Shown piece by piece: positions 53,441-61,170 of a stretch of DNA of 64,000 bases; the stretch's first letter is position 1; every line of letters begins with the position of its first letter. Source of the stretch: Inquilinus ginsengisoli_A (GTDB lineage Bacteria > Pseudomonadota > Alphaproteobacteria > DSM-16000 > Inquilinaceae); assembly GCF_031453975.1 (NCBI RefSeq), contig NZ_JAVDPW010000007.1, forward strand, positions 62,001 through 126,000. Direction: 5' to 3'. Position numbers and translations under genes: made by a program. The notes beneath the pieces were generated by a model that saw only the letters and a program-made list of their open reading frames with translations, had not been told where the DNA came from and ran no database searches.

Positions 53441-54423
53441 GCGCGCATCCCGCCGAGATCACCTACCGCGACGCGCTGCGCCTGGCCCTGCGCGAGGCGA
53501 TGGCCGAGGACCCGGCCGTGATCGTGCTGGGCGAGGAGGTTGGCCGCTACGGCGGCGCCTATGGTGTCACCAAGGGCCTGCTGGAGGAGTTCGGGGCCGA
53601 GCGGGTGCGCGACGCCCCGATCTCCGAGGCCATCATCGTCGGCGCCGCGATCGGCGCGGCCATGACCGGCCTGCGGCCGGTGGCCGAGCTGATGTATGTC
53701 GACTTCATCGGCCTGGCCATGGACCAGGTCGCCAACCAGGCGGCCAAGATCCGCTCGATGTTCGGCGGCCAGATCGGCGTGCCGATGGTGCTGCGCACCC
53801 AGGGCGGCACCGGCCGCTCCGCCGCCGCCCAGCACAGCCAGAGCCTGGAGGCCTGGATCCTGCACGTGCCGGGCCTGCGCCTGGCCATGCCGGCGACCGC
53901 GACCGACGCCTATGTCCTGCTGCGCCAGGCGCTCAAATCGCCCGACCCGGTGGTGTTCATCGAGCACAAGGGCCTCTACACCAGGACCATGCCCTTCGCG
54001 CCGGACGAGGCGCTGCCCTGGGGCAAGGCGGCGGTGCGGCGGCCGGGCCGCGACCTGACCATCGTCACCTATTCCCGCATGGTGTTCACGGCGCTGGAGG
54101 CGGCGGAGACGCTGGCCGGCCACGGCATCGAGGCCGAGGTGATCGACCTGCGCACCCTCAACCCGCTCGACCACGAGACCATGACCGCGTCCCTGCGCCG
54201 CACCGGCCGGGCCATCGTGCTGACCGAGGACGCGCTGACCGGCGGGGTCTCGGCCGAGCTGTCGGCCCGGCTGCAGGAGGGTGCGTTCGACTTCCTGGAG
54301 GAGCCGATCCTGCGCCTGGCCGGCGAGGATGTGCCGATCCCGGTGGCGCCGGGGCTGGAGCAGGCGGCGATTCCCCAGGCCGCCGGCGTGGTCGCCGCCG
54401 CCCGCCGGCTGCTGCGGCGATGA
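53437..54423 (+). CDS. acoB: acetoin dehydrogenase-like E1 component, beta subunit
   Basis: 328 residues from ATG 53437, overlapping acoA as ATGA. TYRDALRLALREAMAEDP, GEEVGRYGGAYGVTKG, and RDAPISEAI are the standard E1 beta motifs, with the cofactor Glu in SEAI and the C-terminal transketolase domain ending EEPILRLAGEDVPIPVA. It completes the alpha2beta2 TPP enzyme. Confidence 0.9.
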   Translation: MSAHPAEITYRDALRLALREAMAEDPAVIVLGEEVGRYGGAYGVTKGLLEEFGAERVRDAPISEAIIVGAAIGAAMTGLRPVAELMYVDFIGLAMDQVANQAAKIRSMFGGQIGVPMVLRTQGGTGRSAAAQHSQSLEAWILHVPGLRLAMPATATDAYVLLRQALKSPDPVVFIEHKGLYTRTMPFAPDEALPWGKAAVRRPGRDLTIVTYSRMVFTALEAAETLAGHGIEAEVIDLRTLNPLDHETMTASLRRTGRAIVLTEDALTGGVSAELSARLQEGAFDFLEEPILRLAGEDVPIPVAPGLEQAAIPQAAGVVAAARRLLRR

Positions 54424-55799
54424 GCGCGCTGCTGACCCTGCCTCGGCTGGGCGAGACCATGGAGGAGGGTGTGGTCGTGGCCTGGCTGAAGCAGCCCGGC
54501 GACCGTTACCGCCGCGGCGAGGTGCTGCTGGAGGTCGAGACCGACAAGACCGTGGTCGAGGTGCCGGCGCTGTCCGACGGCACCCTGCTGGAGATCCTGG
54601 TCGAGGCCGGCACCCGACTGCCGGTGGGGGCGCCGATCGCCCGGGTGGAGGATGGGACGGTTGGGGCGAAGGCCGCGGCTGTCTCGAGTCCCCCCTCCCC
54701 TCGCGGGAGGGGGCCAGGGGGAGGGGGTTCCCGATCGGAGGGAGCCGACGCGGCTGATCCCGATGCCAGTTCTCCCGGCGCCAACCCCCTCCCCCTACCC
54801 CCTCCCGCGAGGGGAGGGGGGACCACTGAAGGTGCCTCCGTCCGCGCCTCTCCCGCCGCGCGCCGGCTGGCGGATCGCGGCGGCGTCGCCCTGGCCGACC
54901 TCGCCGGCAGTGGGCCGCTTGGCCGCGTCACCACCGACGATGTCCGCGCCGCCACGGCCGCACCGCCGGCCCCGGCCGCGCATCCGGCGACGCTGGCCGC
55001 CGGGGTCCGCGCCCAGCAGGTCGCCCTGGCCGACGGCCGGTCGATCCGCTACCGCCGCATGGGCGCGGGCGAGGCCACGCCGATCGTCATGGTGCATGGC
55101 TTCGCCGGCGAACTCCTGACCTGGGCCGCCAACCAGGGGCCGCTGTCGGTCCGGCGCCCGGTCTATGCGCTCGACCTGCCCGGCCATGGCGGGTCGTCCA
55201 AGGATCTCGGCCCGGGCGGCGTGCCCGGCCTGGCCGAGGCGCTGCTGGCCTTTCTCGATGCCGTGGGCGTCGGCCGGGCGCATCTGGTCGGCCACTCCAT
55301 GGGCGGCGCGGTGGTGCTGCAGGCGGCGCTGGCCCGGCCGGACCGCGCGGCGTCGCTGACCCTGATTGCGCCCGGCAGCCTGGGCGCCCAGGTCAACACC
55401 GGCTTCATCGACCGGCTGCTGACCGCCGACGACCCGGAGGCGCTGGCGGCGACGCTGCGCCCGCTCTATGCCGATCCGGCGCTGATCACCCCGGCGCTGG
55501 GCGAACTGGTGCTGACGGTGATGCGCAGCCCCGGCACGCGGCAGACGCTGCGCCGCCTGGCCGACCAGTGCTTCACCGCCGGCGCCCAGCGCCTGGTGCT
55601 GCGCGACCGGGTGGGGGAACTCACCATGCCCGTCAAGGTGTTGTGGGGGATGAACGATGTCATCCTGCCGGCCCATCACGGCTGGGGCCTGCCGGGCACC
55701 GTGGCGCTGCACCTCTTCCCCGGCCAGGGCCACATGCTGCCGATCGAGGCCGCGGCCGAGGTCAACCGCCTGGTCGCGGAAATCGCGGCAACGGGCTGA
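54420..55799 (+). CDS. acoC: acetoin dehydrogenase-like E2: lipoyl domain + E3-binding domain + alpha/beta hydrolase
   Basis: 459 residues. The N-terminal lipoyl domain carries K43 (ETDKTVVEV). Residues about 140-175 are a peripheral-subunit-binding domain (SPAARRLADRGGVALADLAG, LGRVTTDDV). Residues about 190-459 are an alpha/beta hydrolase with nucleophile S293 (GHSMGGAV) replacing the normal acyltransferase domain, as in AcoC of Ralstonia and Pseudomonas. The linker (about 90-135) is encoded by a palindromic repeat. No dihydrolipoamide dehydrogenase gene is in the operon. Confidence 0.88.
   Translation: MSALLTLPRLGETMEEGVVVAWLKQPGDRYRRGEVLLEVETDKTVVEVPALSDGTLLEILVEAGTRLPVGAPIARVEDGTVGAKAAAVSSPPSPRGRGPGGGGSRSEGADAADPDASSPGANPLPLPPPARGGGTTEGASVRASPAARRLADRGGVALADLAGSGPLGRVTTDDVRAATAAPPAPAAHPATLAAGVRAQQVALADGRSIRYRRMGAGEATPIVMVHGFAGELLTWAANQGPLSVRRPVYALDLPGHGGSSKDLGPGGVPGLAEALLAFLDAVGVGRAHLVGHSMGGAVVLQAALARPDRAASLTLIAPGSLGAQVNTGFIDRLLTADDPEALAATLRPLYADPALITPALGELVLTVMRSPGTRQTLRRLADQCFTAGAQRLVLRDRVGELTMPVKVLWGMNDVILPAHHGWGLPGTVALHLFPGQGHMLPIEAAAEVNRLVAEIAATG
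54688..54823 (+). repeat. palindromic element inside acoC reading frame
   Basis: The arm at 54688-54729 and that at 54783-54823 are near-perfect reverse complements (CCCCTCGCGGGAGGGGG and CCCCCTCCCGCGAGGGG, with further paired G/C runs). The frame stays open and translates into a Ser/Pro/Gly-rich linker (residues about 90-135). Confidence 0.75.
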
Positions 55800-55893
55800 T
55801 CTGTCGCAGCAATCAGGGGGGCGGGGCCCCCTGTCGCCGTCCTGGCCGGTTTGAATAAAATGCCATTCGACGCTGCCGTCACGGAGGCCCGCC

Positions 55894-57027
55894 TTGGGGG
55901 ATCTCGAAAGACTGAGCGATCTGATCGGCCGTATCTATGACGCTGGGAACGATCCGGACGCCTGGATTCCGGCGCTGAACGAGATCTGCAGCTGGACCGG
56001 TGGCGAGGCGGCGCAGGTCCTGGTGCTGAACCAGGGCGCGCCGGCGCCGGGCCTCGCCGCCACGGTCGGCTACGACGCGGAGGCCCATGACCGCTACCTC
56101 AAGGAGTACGCGCTGGAGGACCCGCGCCTGCCGGCCTGGCGCCGCCTGCCGCCGACCGCCCAGGCCTGCCATGTCGTGGTCGATCCCGGCTGGTTCGACC
56201 GCCAGCCCTTCGGCGCGTTCCTCGACGAGCACGGCTATCGCTGGACCATGGGCGCGATCGAGCCCGGCTTCGGCGGGCTGGCCGGCATCGGCGTGCATCG
56301 GGCCCGCCGGGCTGGTCCGTTCAACGCGGTGGAGCTGCGCCGGCTCGACCTGCTGGTGCCGCATGTCCGGCGGGTGCTGGCGCTGCATCAGCGCTTCGAC
56401 GGCCTGTCGGGCCGCGCCGGCCAGGCCGAGGATGTGCTCGATCGGCTGGGCCAGGCGCTGATCCTGCTGACCGCGGATGGCCGGGTGGTGCACAGCAACG
56501 CCGCGGCGGAGCAGCTGTTCGAGAGCGGCCGGCTGCGCCTGCGCGGCCATCGGCTGGACTCCGATGATCCGGCCGAGGCGACGGCGCTGCGCGGCCTGAT
56601 CGCGGCCGTGCTCGACCCCGCGCCCGATGCCGCGCTGACCCGGCTGCTCGGCGCGGCCGGCCCGGCGGCGCTGATCGCCCGCGGCTGCCGCCTGCCGGTG
56701 CGCCGGCCCCCCGCCATGGGATCGGTGCGGGCGGCGGCCGCCCTGTTCCTGACGCCGCTCGGGCAAGGGCAGGGCGACCTGCTGCGCCTGCTGCCGGCAC
56801 TGTTCGGCCTCAGCCCGGCCGAGGCGCGCTTGGCCCTGGCGCTGCATGACGGCCTGTCGCTGACCGAGATCGCGGCGCAGCACCGGCTCAGCCGCGAGAC
56901 GCTGCGCACCCAGCTGCGCTTCGTGTTCGACAAGACCGGCACGCGCCGCCAGGGCGCCCTGATCCGGCTGCTGGCGGACCTGGCCGGGGAAAGCCGGCTG
57001 CTGCGGCGGACGAAGCCGGAGGGCTAG
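55894..57027 (+). CDS. LuxR-type helix-turn-helix regulator
   Basis: 377 residues starting at TTG 55894, backed by GGAGG seven bases upstream; no other start fits. The N-terminal 150 residues are a sensory domain resembling GAF/PAS (DLSDLIGRIYDAGND). A PAS-like segment with LGQALILLTADGRVVHSNAAA follows. The C-terminal LSPAEARLALALHDGLSLTEIAAQHRLSRETLRTQL is a LuxR/GerE helix-turn-helix. It lies 94 bp after acoC and likely controls that operon (inference). Confidence 0.85.
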   Translation: MGDLERLSDLIGRIYDAGNDPDAWIPALNEICSWTGGEAAQVLVLNQGAPAPGLAATVGYDAEAHDRYLKEYALEDPRLPAWRRLPPTAQACHVVVDPGWFDRQPFGAFLDEHGYRWTMGAIEPGFGGLAGIGVHRARRAGPFNAVELRRLDLLVPHVRRVLALHQRFDGLSGRAGQAEDVLDRLGQALILLTADGRVVHSNAAAEQLFESGRLRLRGHRLDSDDPAEATALRGLIAAVLDPAPDAALTRLLGAAGPAALIARGCRLPVRRPPAMGSVRAAAALFLTPLGQGQGDLLRLLPALFGLSPAEARLALALHDGLSLTEIAAQHRLSRETLRTQLRFVFDKTGTRRQGALIRLLADLAGESRLLRRTKPEG

Positions 57028-57123
57028 GCAGGGCTTGGCGGGATCCTGTGATCGCCGACACGGCGCGGCCACAATGGTGGTGTTAGATTCCACCCATAGT
57101 CACTGCACAAGCGAACCTTTTTC

Positions 57124-57570
57124 ATGTCCTCGACCACCATGGACGCGCACACCACAATCGAGCGGAATTCCGGGCTCGACCTGATCCAGCTGTTCGGCCG
57201 GCTTTGCCTGGCGATGGTCTTCTTCGCCTCCGGCCTGTTCAAGATCCCCGACTGGGCGGCGACGATGGCGATGATGACCGCCAAGGACCTGCCGATGCCG
57301 GAACTGCTGCTGGGCGGCGCCGCGGCGCTGCAGATCGTCGCCGGCGCCTTCCTATTGCTCGGCTGGCACACCCGGCTGGCGGCGCTGGTGCTGGCGGGCT
57401 TCACCGTCGTCGCCACCGTGATCTTCCACGGCTTCTGGAACTCGCCGCCGGACCGGTTCGAGTTCGACTTCGTCGTGTTCATGAGCAACGTCGCGCTGTT
57501 CGGCGCGCTGCTCTTCATCGCCGGGGCCGGCGGCGGCCGCCACTCGCTCGACAACGTCCCGCAGGACTGA
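57124..57570 (+). CDS. DoxX-family membrane protein
   Basis: 148 residues with four membrane helices (FGRLCLAMVFFASGLFKI; LLLGGAAALQIVAGAFLLLG; LAALVLAGFTVVATVIF; FMSNVALFGALLFIAGA). DoxX proteins function in redox homeostasis or sulfur oxidation, or as uncharacterised membrane partners. Convergent with the metQ gene. Confidence 0.85.
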   Translation: MSSTTMDAHTTIERNSGLDLIQLFGRLCLAMVFFASGLFKIPDWAATMAMMTAKDLPMPELLLGGAAALQIVAGAFLLLGWHTRLAALVLAGFTVVATVIFHGFWNSPPDRFEFDFVVFMSNVALFGALLFIAGAGGGRHSLDNVPQD

Positions 57571-57590
57571 CCGTCCGCCCCACCTCCGGC

Positions 57591-58370
57591 CTACCAGCCG
57601 GCGACCACCGCGCCCTTGAAGCGGGTGGCCAGGAACTGCTTCACCGCATCGCTGTGATAGCTGTCGACCAGGATCTTGACCCAGGGCTCGTCCTTGCGCG
57701 CCGTCTGCACCGCGATGATGTTGACGTAAGGACCGTCGGCGGCCTCGCGCAGCACCGCATCCTTCGCCGGGTCCAGCCCGGCCTCGACCGCGTAGTTGGT
57801 GTTGATCGCCGAGATGTCGGTGTCGTCGAGTGACCGCGGCAGCTGCGCCGCATCCAGCTCCACGATCTGCAGCGTCTTCGGGTTGTCAGTAATGTCGGCC
57901 ACGGTCGGCTTCAGCCCGGTGCCGTCGGCCAGCTTGATCAGCCCGGCGCTCTGCAGCAGCAGCAGCACGCGGCCGCCATTGGTCGGGTCGTTGGGGATGC
58001 CGACCACGGCGCCGTCGCGCAGCTCGCCGATCGCCTTGATCTTCTTGGAATAGATGCCGATCGGGAAGGTGACGGTGTTGGCCACCTTGCTGATCTTGTA
58101 GCCGCGCTTCTCGATCTCGTTCACGAGGTACGGCTCATGCTGGAACGAGTTGGCGTCGAGCTCGCCGGTGTCCAGCGCCGCATTCGGCACGACGTAGTCC
58201 GTGAACTCGACGATCTCGATGTCGAGGCCTTTGGCATGCGCGATCGGCTTCACCTGCTCCAGGATCTCGGCATGCGGGCCCGGCGTGACGCCGATCTTCA
58301 CGGTCTCGGCTGCCGCCGACTGCGCCAGCAGGGCAAGCGCCGCCGCGGCCAGAATGGTCTTCAGGCTCAT
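57591..58370 (-). CDS. metQ: methionine ABC transporter substrate-binding protein
   Basis: 259 residues from ATG 58370 with GAGGGGG before it; the larger frame upstream is a shadow. Signal peptide MSLKTILAAAALALLAQSAAA with no lipobox Cys, so it is soluble in the periplasm, whereas E. coli MetQ is a lipoprotein. GVTPGPHAEILEQVKPIA, LDANSFQHEPYL and NTNYA mark the NlpA/MetQ family. Confidence 0.93.
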   Translation of the reverse strand: MSLKTILAAAALALLAQSAAAETVKIGVTPGPHAEILEQVKPIAHAKGLDIEIVEFTDYVVPNAALDTGELDANSFQHEPYLVNEIEKRGYKISKVANTVTFPIGIYSKKIKAIGELRDGAVVGIPNDPTNGGRVLLLLQSAGLIKLADGTGLKPTVADITDNPKTLQIVELDAAQLPRSLDDTDISAINTNYAVEAGLDPAKDAVLREAADGPYVNIIAVQTARKDEPWVKILVDSYHSDAVKQFLATRFKGAVVAGW

Positions 58371-58396
58371 CAGTATCCCCCTCGGATGGGAAAAGT

Positions 58397-59062
58397 TCAG
58401 CCGGCGCGCTGGCGCTTGTTGACGCGGCGGGCCAGCCGGTCGCCGGCCATCTGCACCGCCTGCACGAACAGGATCAGGACGATGACCACCGCGGCCATCA
58501 TCTCCGGCATGAAGCGCTGGTAGCCGTAGCGGATGCCCAGATCGCCCAGGCCGCCGCCGCCGACCGCGCCGACCATGGCGGAATAGCCGATCAGGCTGAC
58601 CACGGTCAGGGTCAGGCCCAGCACGATCGCCGGCATCGCCTCGGGCACCAGCACCTTGCGCACGATCTGCAGCGGCGAGGCGCCCATCGCCTTGGCCGCC
58701 TCGACCAGGCTCTGGTCGACCTCGCGCACCGACGCCTCGATGATCCGGGCGATGAAGGGCACGCAGGCGATGGTCAGCGGCACGATCGCGGCGGTGGTGC
58801 CGATCGAGGTGCCGGCCACCAGTCGGGTGAAGGGGATGATCGCCACCACCAGGATGATGAAGGGGGTGGAGCGGGTGGCGTTGACCACCAGGCCGACAAT
58901 GCGGTTGGCGGCAGGTGCCGCGAACAGCTCGCCCTTGCCGCTGGTCGCCAGCCACACCCCGATCGGCCCGCCCAGCAGGGTGCCGATCGCGGCGGCGACC
59001 GCGACCATGTACAGCGTCGCCCAGGCGGCGTCAGCCAACAGCGCGAAGAGTTGCGGGGACAT
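58397..59062 (-). CDS. metI: methionine ABC transporter permease
   Basis: 221 residues, five membrane helices, and the EAA loop SLVEAAKAMGASPLQIVRKVL. Standard MetI. Starts 32 bp within the metN gene, so the two are translated together. Confidence 0.95.
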   Translation of the reverse strand: MSPQLFALLADAAWATLYMVAVAAAIGTLLGGPIGVWLATSGKGELFAAPAANRIVGLVVNATRSTPFIILVVAIIPFTRLVAGTSIGTTAAIVPLTIACVPFIARIIEASVREVDQSLVEAAKAMGASPLQIVRKVLVPEAMPAIVLGLTLTVVSLIGYSAMVGAVGGGGLGDLGIRYGYQRFMPEMMAAVVIVLILFVQAVQMAGDRLARRVNKRQRAG

Positions 59063-60089
59063 GGCCCAGGACCTCGATGGAAAGCTTGAGGGAGGTGAGG
59101 AAATCGATCGCCGGCCGCGCCGTCTCCGGCCCGCCGGGGATCGAGACGATCAGAGTGCCGAACGGTGCGCCCTGCACGCTGTCGACCCGGCCGTGCAGCA
59201 GCGCCGCGTCGACGCCCAGGCGGCGGGCCAGCTGGCCGATCGCGGTGGTGCCGGCCTGGGAGCCCGCGAAGACCAGCCGCAGCACGGTCTCGCCGCCGGC
59301 CAGCGGCGCCTCGGACAGCTTGGCCGCCAGGTCGCCCGGCAGCTCGGCGCCGGTGACGCTGGCGACGAAGGCGCGCGAGGTGGCGGTCTGCGGCCGGGTG
59401 AACAGGTCGAACACCCGGGCCTGCTCGATGACGCGGCCGTGCTCCAGCACCGCGACGCGATGGCAGATCGCCTTGATCACCGCCATCTCATGGGTGATCA
59501 GCACGATGGTCAGGCCCAGCTCGCGGTTGATCTTGGCCAGGAGCTGCAGGATCGACGCCGTGGTCTCGGGGTCGAGCGCCGAGGTCGCCTCGTCGCACAG
59601 CAGGACGTTGGGCTCGTTGGCCAGGGCCCGGGCGATGCCGACGCGCTGCTTCTGCCCGCCCGACAGCTCGGCCGGGTAGCGGTCGCGCTTGTCGGTCAGC
59701 CCGACCAGCTCCAGCAGCCGGTCGACCCGTGCGGCGATGGTGCGGCGGTCCAGCCCGGCCAGCTCCAGCGGCAGGGCGACATTGCCGAACACGGTGCGCG
59801 ACGACAGCAGCGCGAAATGCTGGAAGATCATGCCGATCTTCCGGCGTTCGGCCCGCAGGGCGGATTCCGGCAGGGCCGTCAGCTCGGTGCCGTCGACCGT
59901 CACGGTGCCCGCGGTCGGGCGTTCCAGCAGGTTGACCAGGCGGATCAGGGTCGACTTGCCAGCGCCGCTGGGCCCGATCACGCCGAAGATCTCGCCGCGC
60001 TCGACCGTGAGCGAGACGTCGGCCAGCGCCGCGACCTGGGCCTGGCCCGCGCGGTTGAAGGTCTTGGAGACGGAGTCGAGGCGGATCAT
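59031..60089 (-). CDS. metN: methionine ABC transporter ATPase
   Basis: 352 residues from ATG 60089; the open frame upstream to 60239 has no conserved start. Walker A GPSGAGKS, signature LSGGQKQR, Walker B VLLCDEATSALDP. The C-terminal NIL domain (about 270-350, VLRLVFAGS, IVSIPGG) binds methionine and shuts transport when the cell is full. First gene of the operon, behind a candidate SAM-II riboswitch. Confidence 0.95.
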   Translation of the reverse strand: MIRLDSVSKTFNRAGQAQVAALADVSLTVERGEIFGVIGPSGAGKSTLIRLVNLLERPTAGTVTVDGTELTALPESALRAERRKIGMIFQHFALLSSRTVFGNVALPLELAGLDRRTIAARVDRLLELVGLTDKRDRYPAELSGGQKQRVGIARALANEPNVLLCDEATSALDPETTASILQLLAKINRELGLTIVLITHEMAVIKAICHRVAVLEHGRVIEQARVFDLFTRPQTATSRAFVASVTGAELPGDLAAKLSEAPLAGGETVLRLVFAGSQAGTTAIGQLARRLGVDAALLHGRVDSVQGAPFGTLIVSIPGGPETARPAIDFLTSLKLSIEVLGHVPATLRAVG

Positions 60090-60180
60090 GAGGGATGCCG
60101 GATGGTGGGAGCGGTCGGGATCGGGGAGCGGCCGGCCGGCGCAGGGCAGGGGCCGCAGGACGAGGGGCGGGGCCCCGGGA

Positions 60181-60267
60181 TCAGGCGCGGCGACAGCGCA
60201 TCCGCATCGCGGCTGCCGTCGAAAGCGGCCGGGGCGCAAAAGGGCTGTGGGGAACCGTCCTGGTCAT
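60181..60267 (-). CDS. 28-residue leader ORF between riboswitch and metN
   Basis: ATG 60267 is preceded at seven bases by GCGAGGA, a good ribosome site. It encodes MTRTVPHSPFAPRPLSTAAA followed by MRMRCRRA and stops at 60181, 91 bp before metN. It does not overlap another gene. It may be a translated leader peptide or a random ORF in GC-rich DNA. Confidence 0.35.
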   Translation of the reverse strand: MTRTVPHSPFAPRPLSTAAAMRMRCRRA

Positions 60268-60316
60268 CGTCGTGTCCTCGCCTCGCGATCCGAGGGAACC
60301 ACGACCTGCATCGTGG

Positions 60317-60372
60317 CGCTTTAGCGGTTGGTGTCGCGGGCGCAAGCTGCTTCCCATCAAATCGCCGCGGAT
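60317..60372 (-). promoter_or_regulatory. candidate SAM-II riboswitch upstream of metNIQ
   Basis: Read on the minus strand, the segment shows the SAM-II hallmarks in order: a stem strand CCGCG, the conserved GATTTG, a GCAGCTTGC, the opposite stem strand CCGCG, and a final GCTAAAGC whose AAGC can pair with GCTT to close the pseudoknot. It lies about 230 nt before metN and about 50 nt before the leader ORF. SAM binding should reduce methionine-importer expression. Confidence 0.6.
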
Positions 60373-60732
60373 CCGTTGCGGGGGATCATTCCGTTGCCGT
60401 TTAGATAGAACGCCGCAGCGGGCGCGTCAATGAATCGCGGCATGCGCTGTGTGGATCTCAGAATTTCACAACACAATATCGGATGAATTGGCTGGCCGAA
60501 TTCGGCCTCTCGGCCCCAAGAAAGCCATAGGCGCGCAGACCTTTCGATCGGCAACCATCTCGACCTAGAGGCAGCGCGCGCTCGCCCGGGCGGAAGCGTG
60601 GCAAAGTCATGACATGCGGGCTTACCATTGCTGCACTGCAAAAACGCTGATCCTGTTCCGACCCAAACATCCTACATTGGATGGGTACGAAGACTCTGGA
60701 AGGAGCCGGCACTGGCCGGCAATGAGGTAAGC

Positions 60733-60948
60733 ATGCATATCGACGTTTTGGATTTCGCCCCCGCCGCCGCCCGCCCGACCACCCTGTTCGGTCGTGTCCG
60801 CCAGGCCGTGGCCCATCGCATCGCCGAGCACCGCGAATACACGCGGATCCACAACGAGTTGCTGAAGCTCGACCGGCGCGAGATGGAAGAGCTCGGCATC
60901 GGCCCGGCCGATTTCGACTCCATCGCCCGCGGTACCTATAGCCGCTGA
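60733..60948 (+). CDS. DUF1127 small protein
   Basis: 71 residues from ATG 60733 with GAGGT before it. The DUF1127 helix pair EYTRIHNELLKLDRREMEEL then GIGPADFDSIARGTY is at the C-terminus, basic and Arg-rich. Such proteins bind RNA or influence phosphate and carbon metabolism in Agrobacterium and Rhodobacter, where they are stress-induced. Monocistronic, followed by a large stem-loop. Confidence 0.9.
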   Translation: MHIDVLDFAPAAARPTTLFGRVRQAVAHRIAEHREYTRIHNELLKLDRREMEELGIGPADFDSIARGTYSR

Positions 60949-61001
60949 GGCCATGTGACCCACCGGCCTCGCCCCTCCGGGCGGCGGCCGGCAGCCATTC
61001 G

Positions 61002-61062
61002 CGGGGTGCGCGCCCTGCCGCGGCCGGACCATCCGGCCCGGCGGCAGGGTCGGCGCACCCCG
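61002..61062 (+). terminator. large GC-rich stem-loop after DUF1127 gene
   Basis: CGGGGTGCGC-GCCCTGCCGC pairs with GCGGCAGGGTC-GGCGCACCCCG around a smaller GGCC/GGCC inner stem. No long T run follows (only GTTT), so it may be a Rho-assisted barrier or repeat rather than a classical terminator. Confidence 0.5.
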
Positions 61063-61170
61063 TCGTGTTTCCGGCCAGAGCTGCCGTGACCGGGCATCCG
61101 GGCCAATTTCCTGCCCCTTGTCGCGACTGTCATTTGGCGGATCGGCCGCGGGGCGCTATATGAGCACCCC

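Larger units (their letters stand above)
60090..60732. other. leader/intergenic region between metN and DUF1127 genes
   Basis: Holds the metNIQ leader (leader ORF and SAM-II candidate) and, right of about 60430, a roughly 300-bp AT-richer stretch that should contain both promoters of the divergent genes. A hairpin CCACGA-TGCAGG-TCGTGG and a second CCTCG-GATCG-CGAGG (minus strand) separate the riboswitch from the leader ORF. No additional gene seen. Confidence 0.5.

Noticed and set aside
61002..61062. Possible small RNA gene in the stem-loop
   Set aside because: No promoter recognised and the position right after the DUF1127 stop fits a transcript end better.
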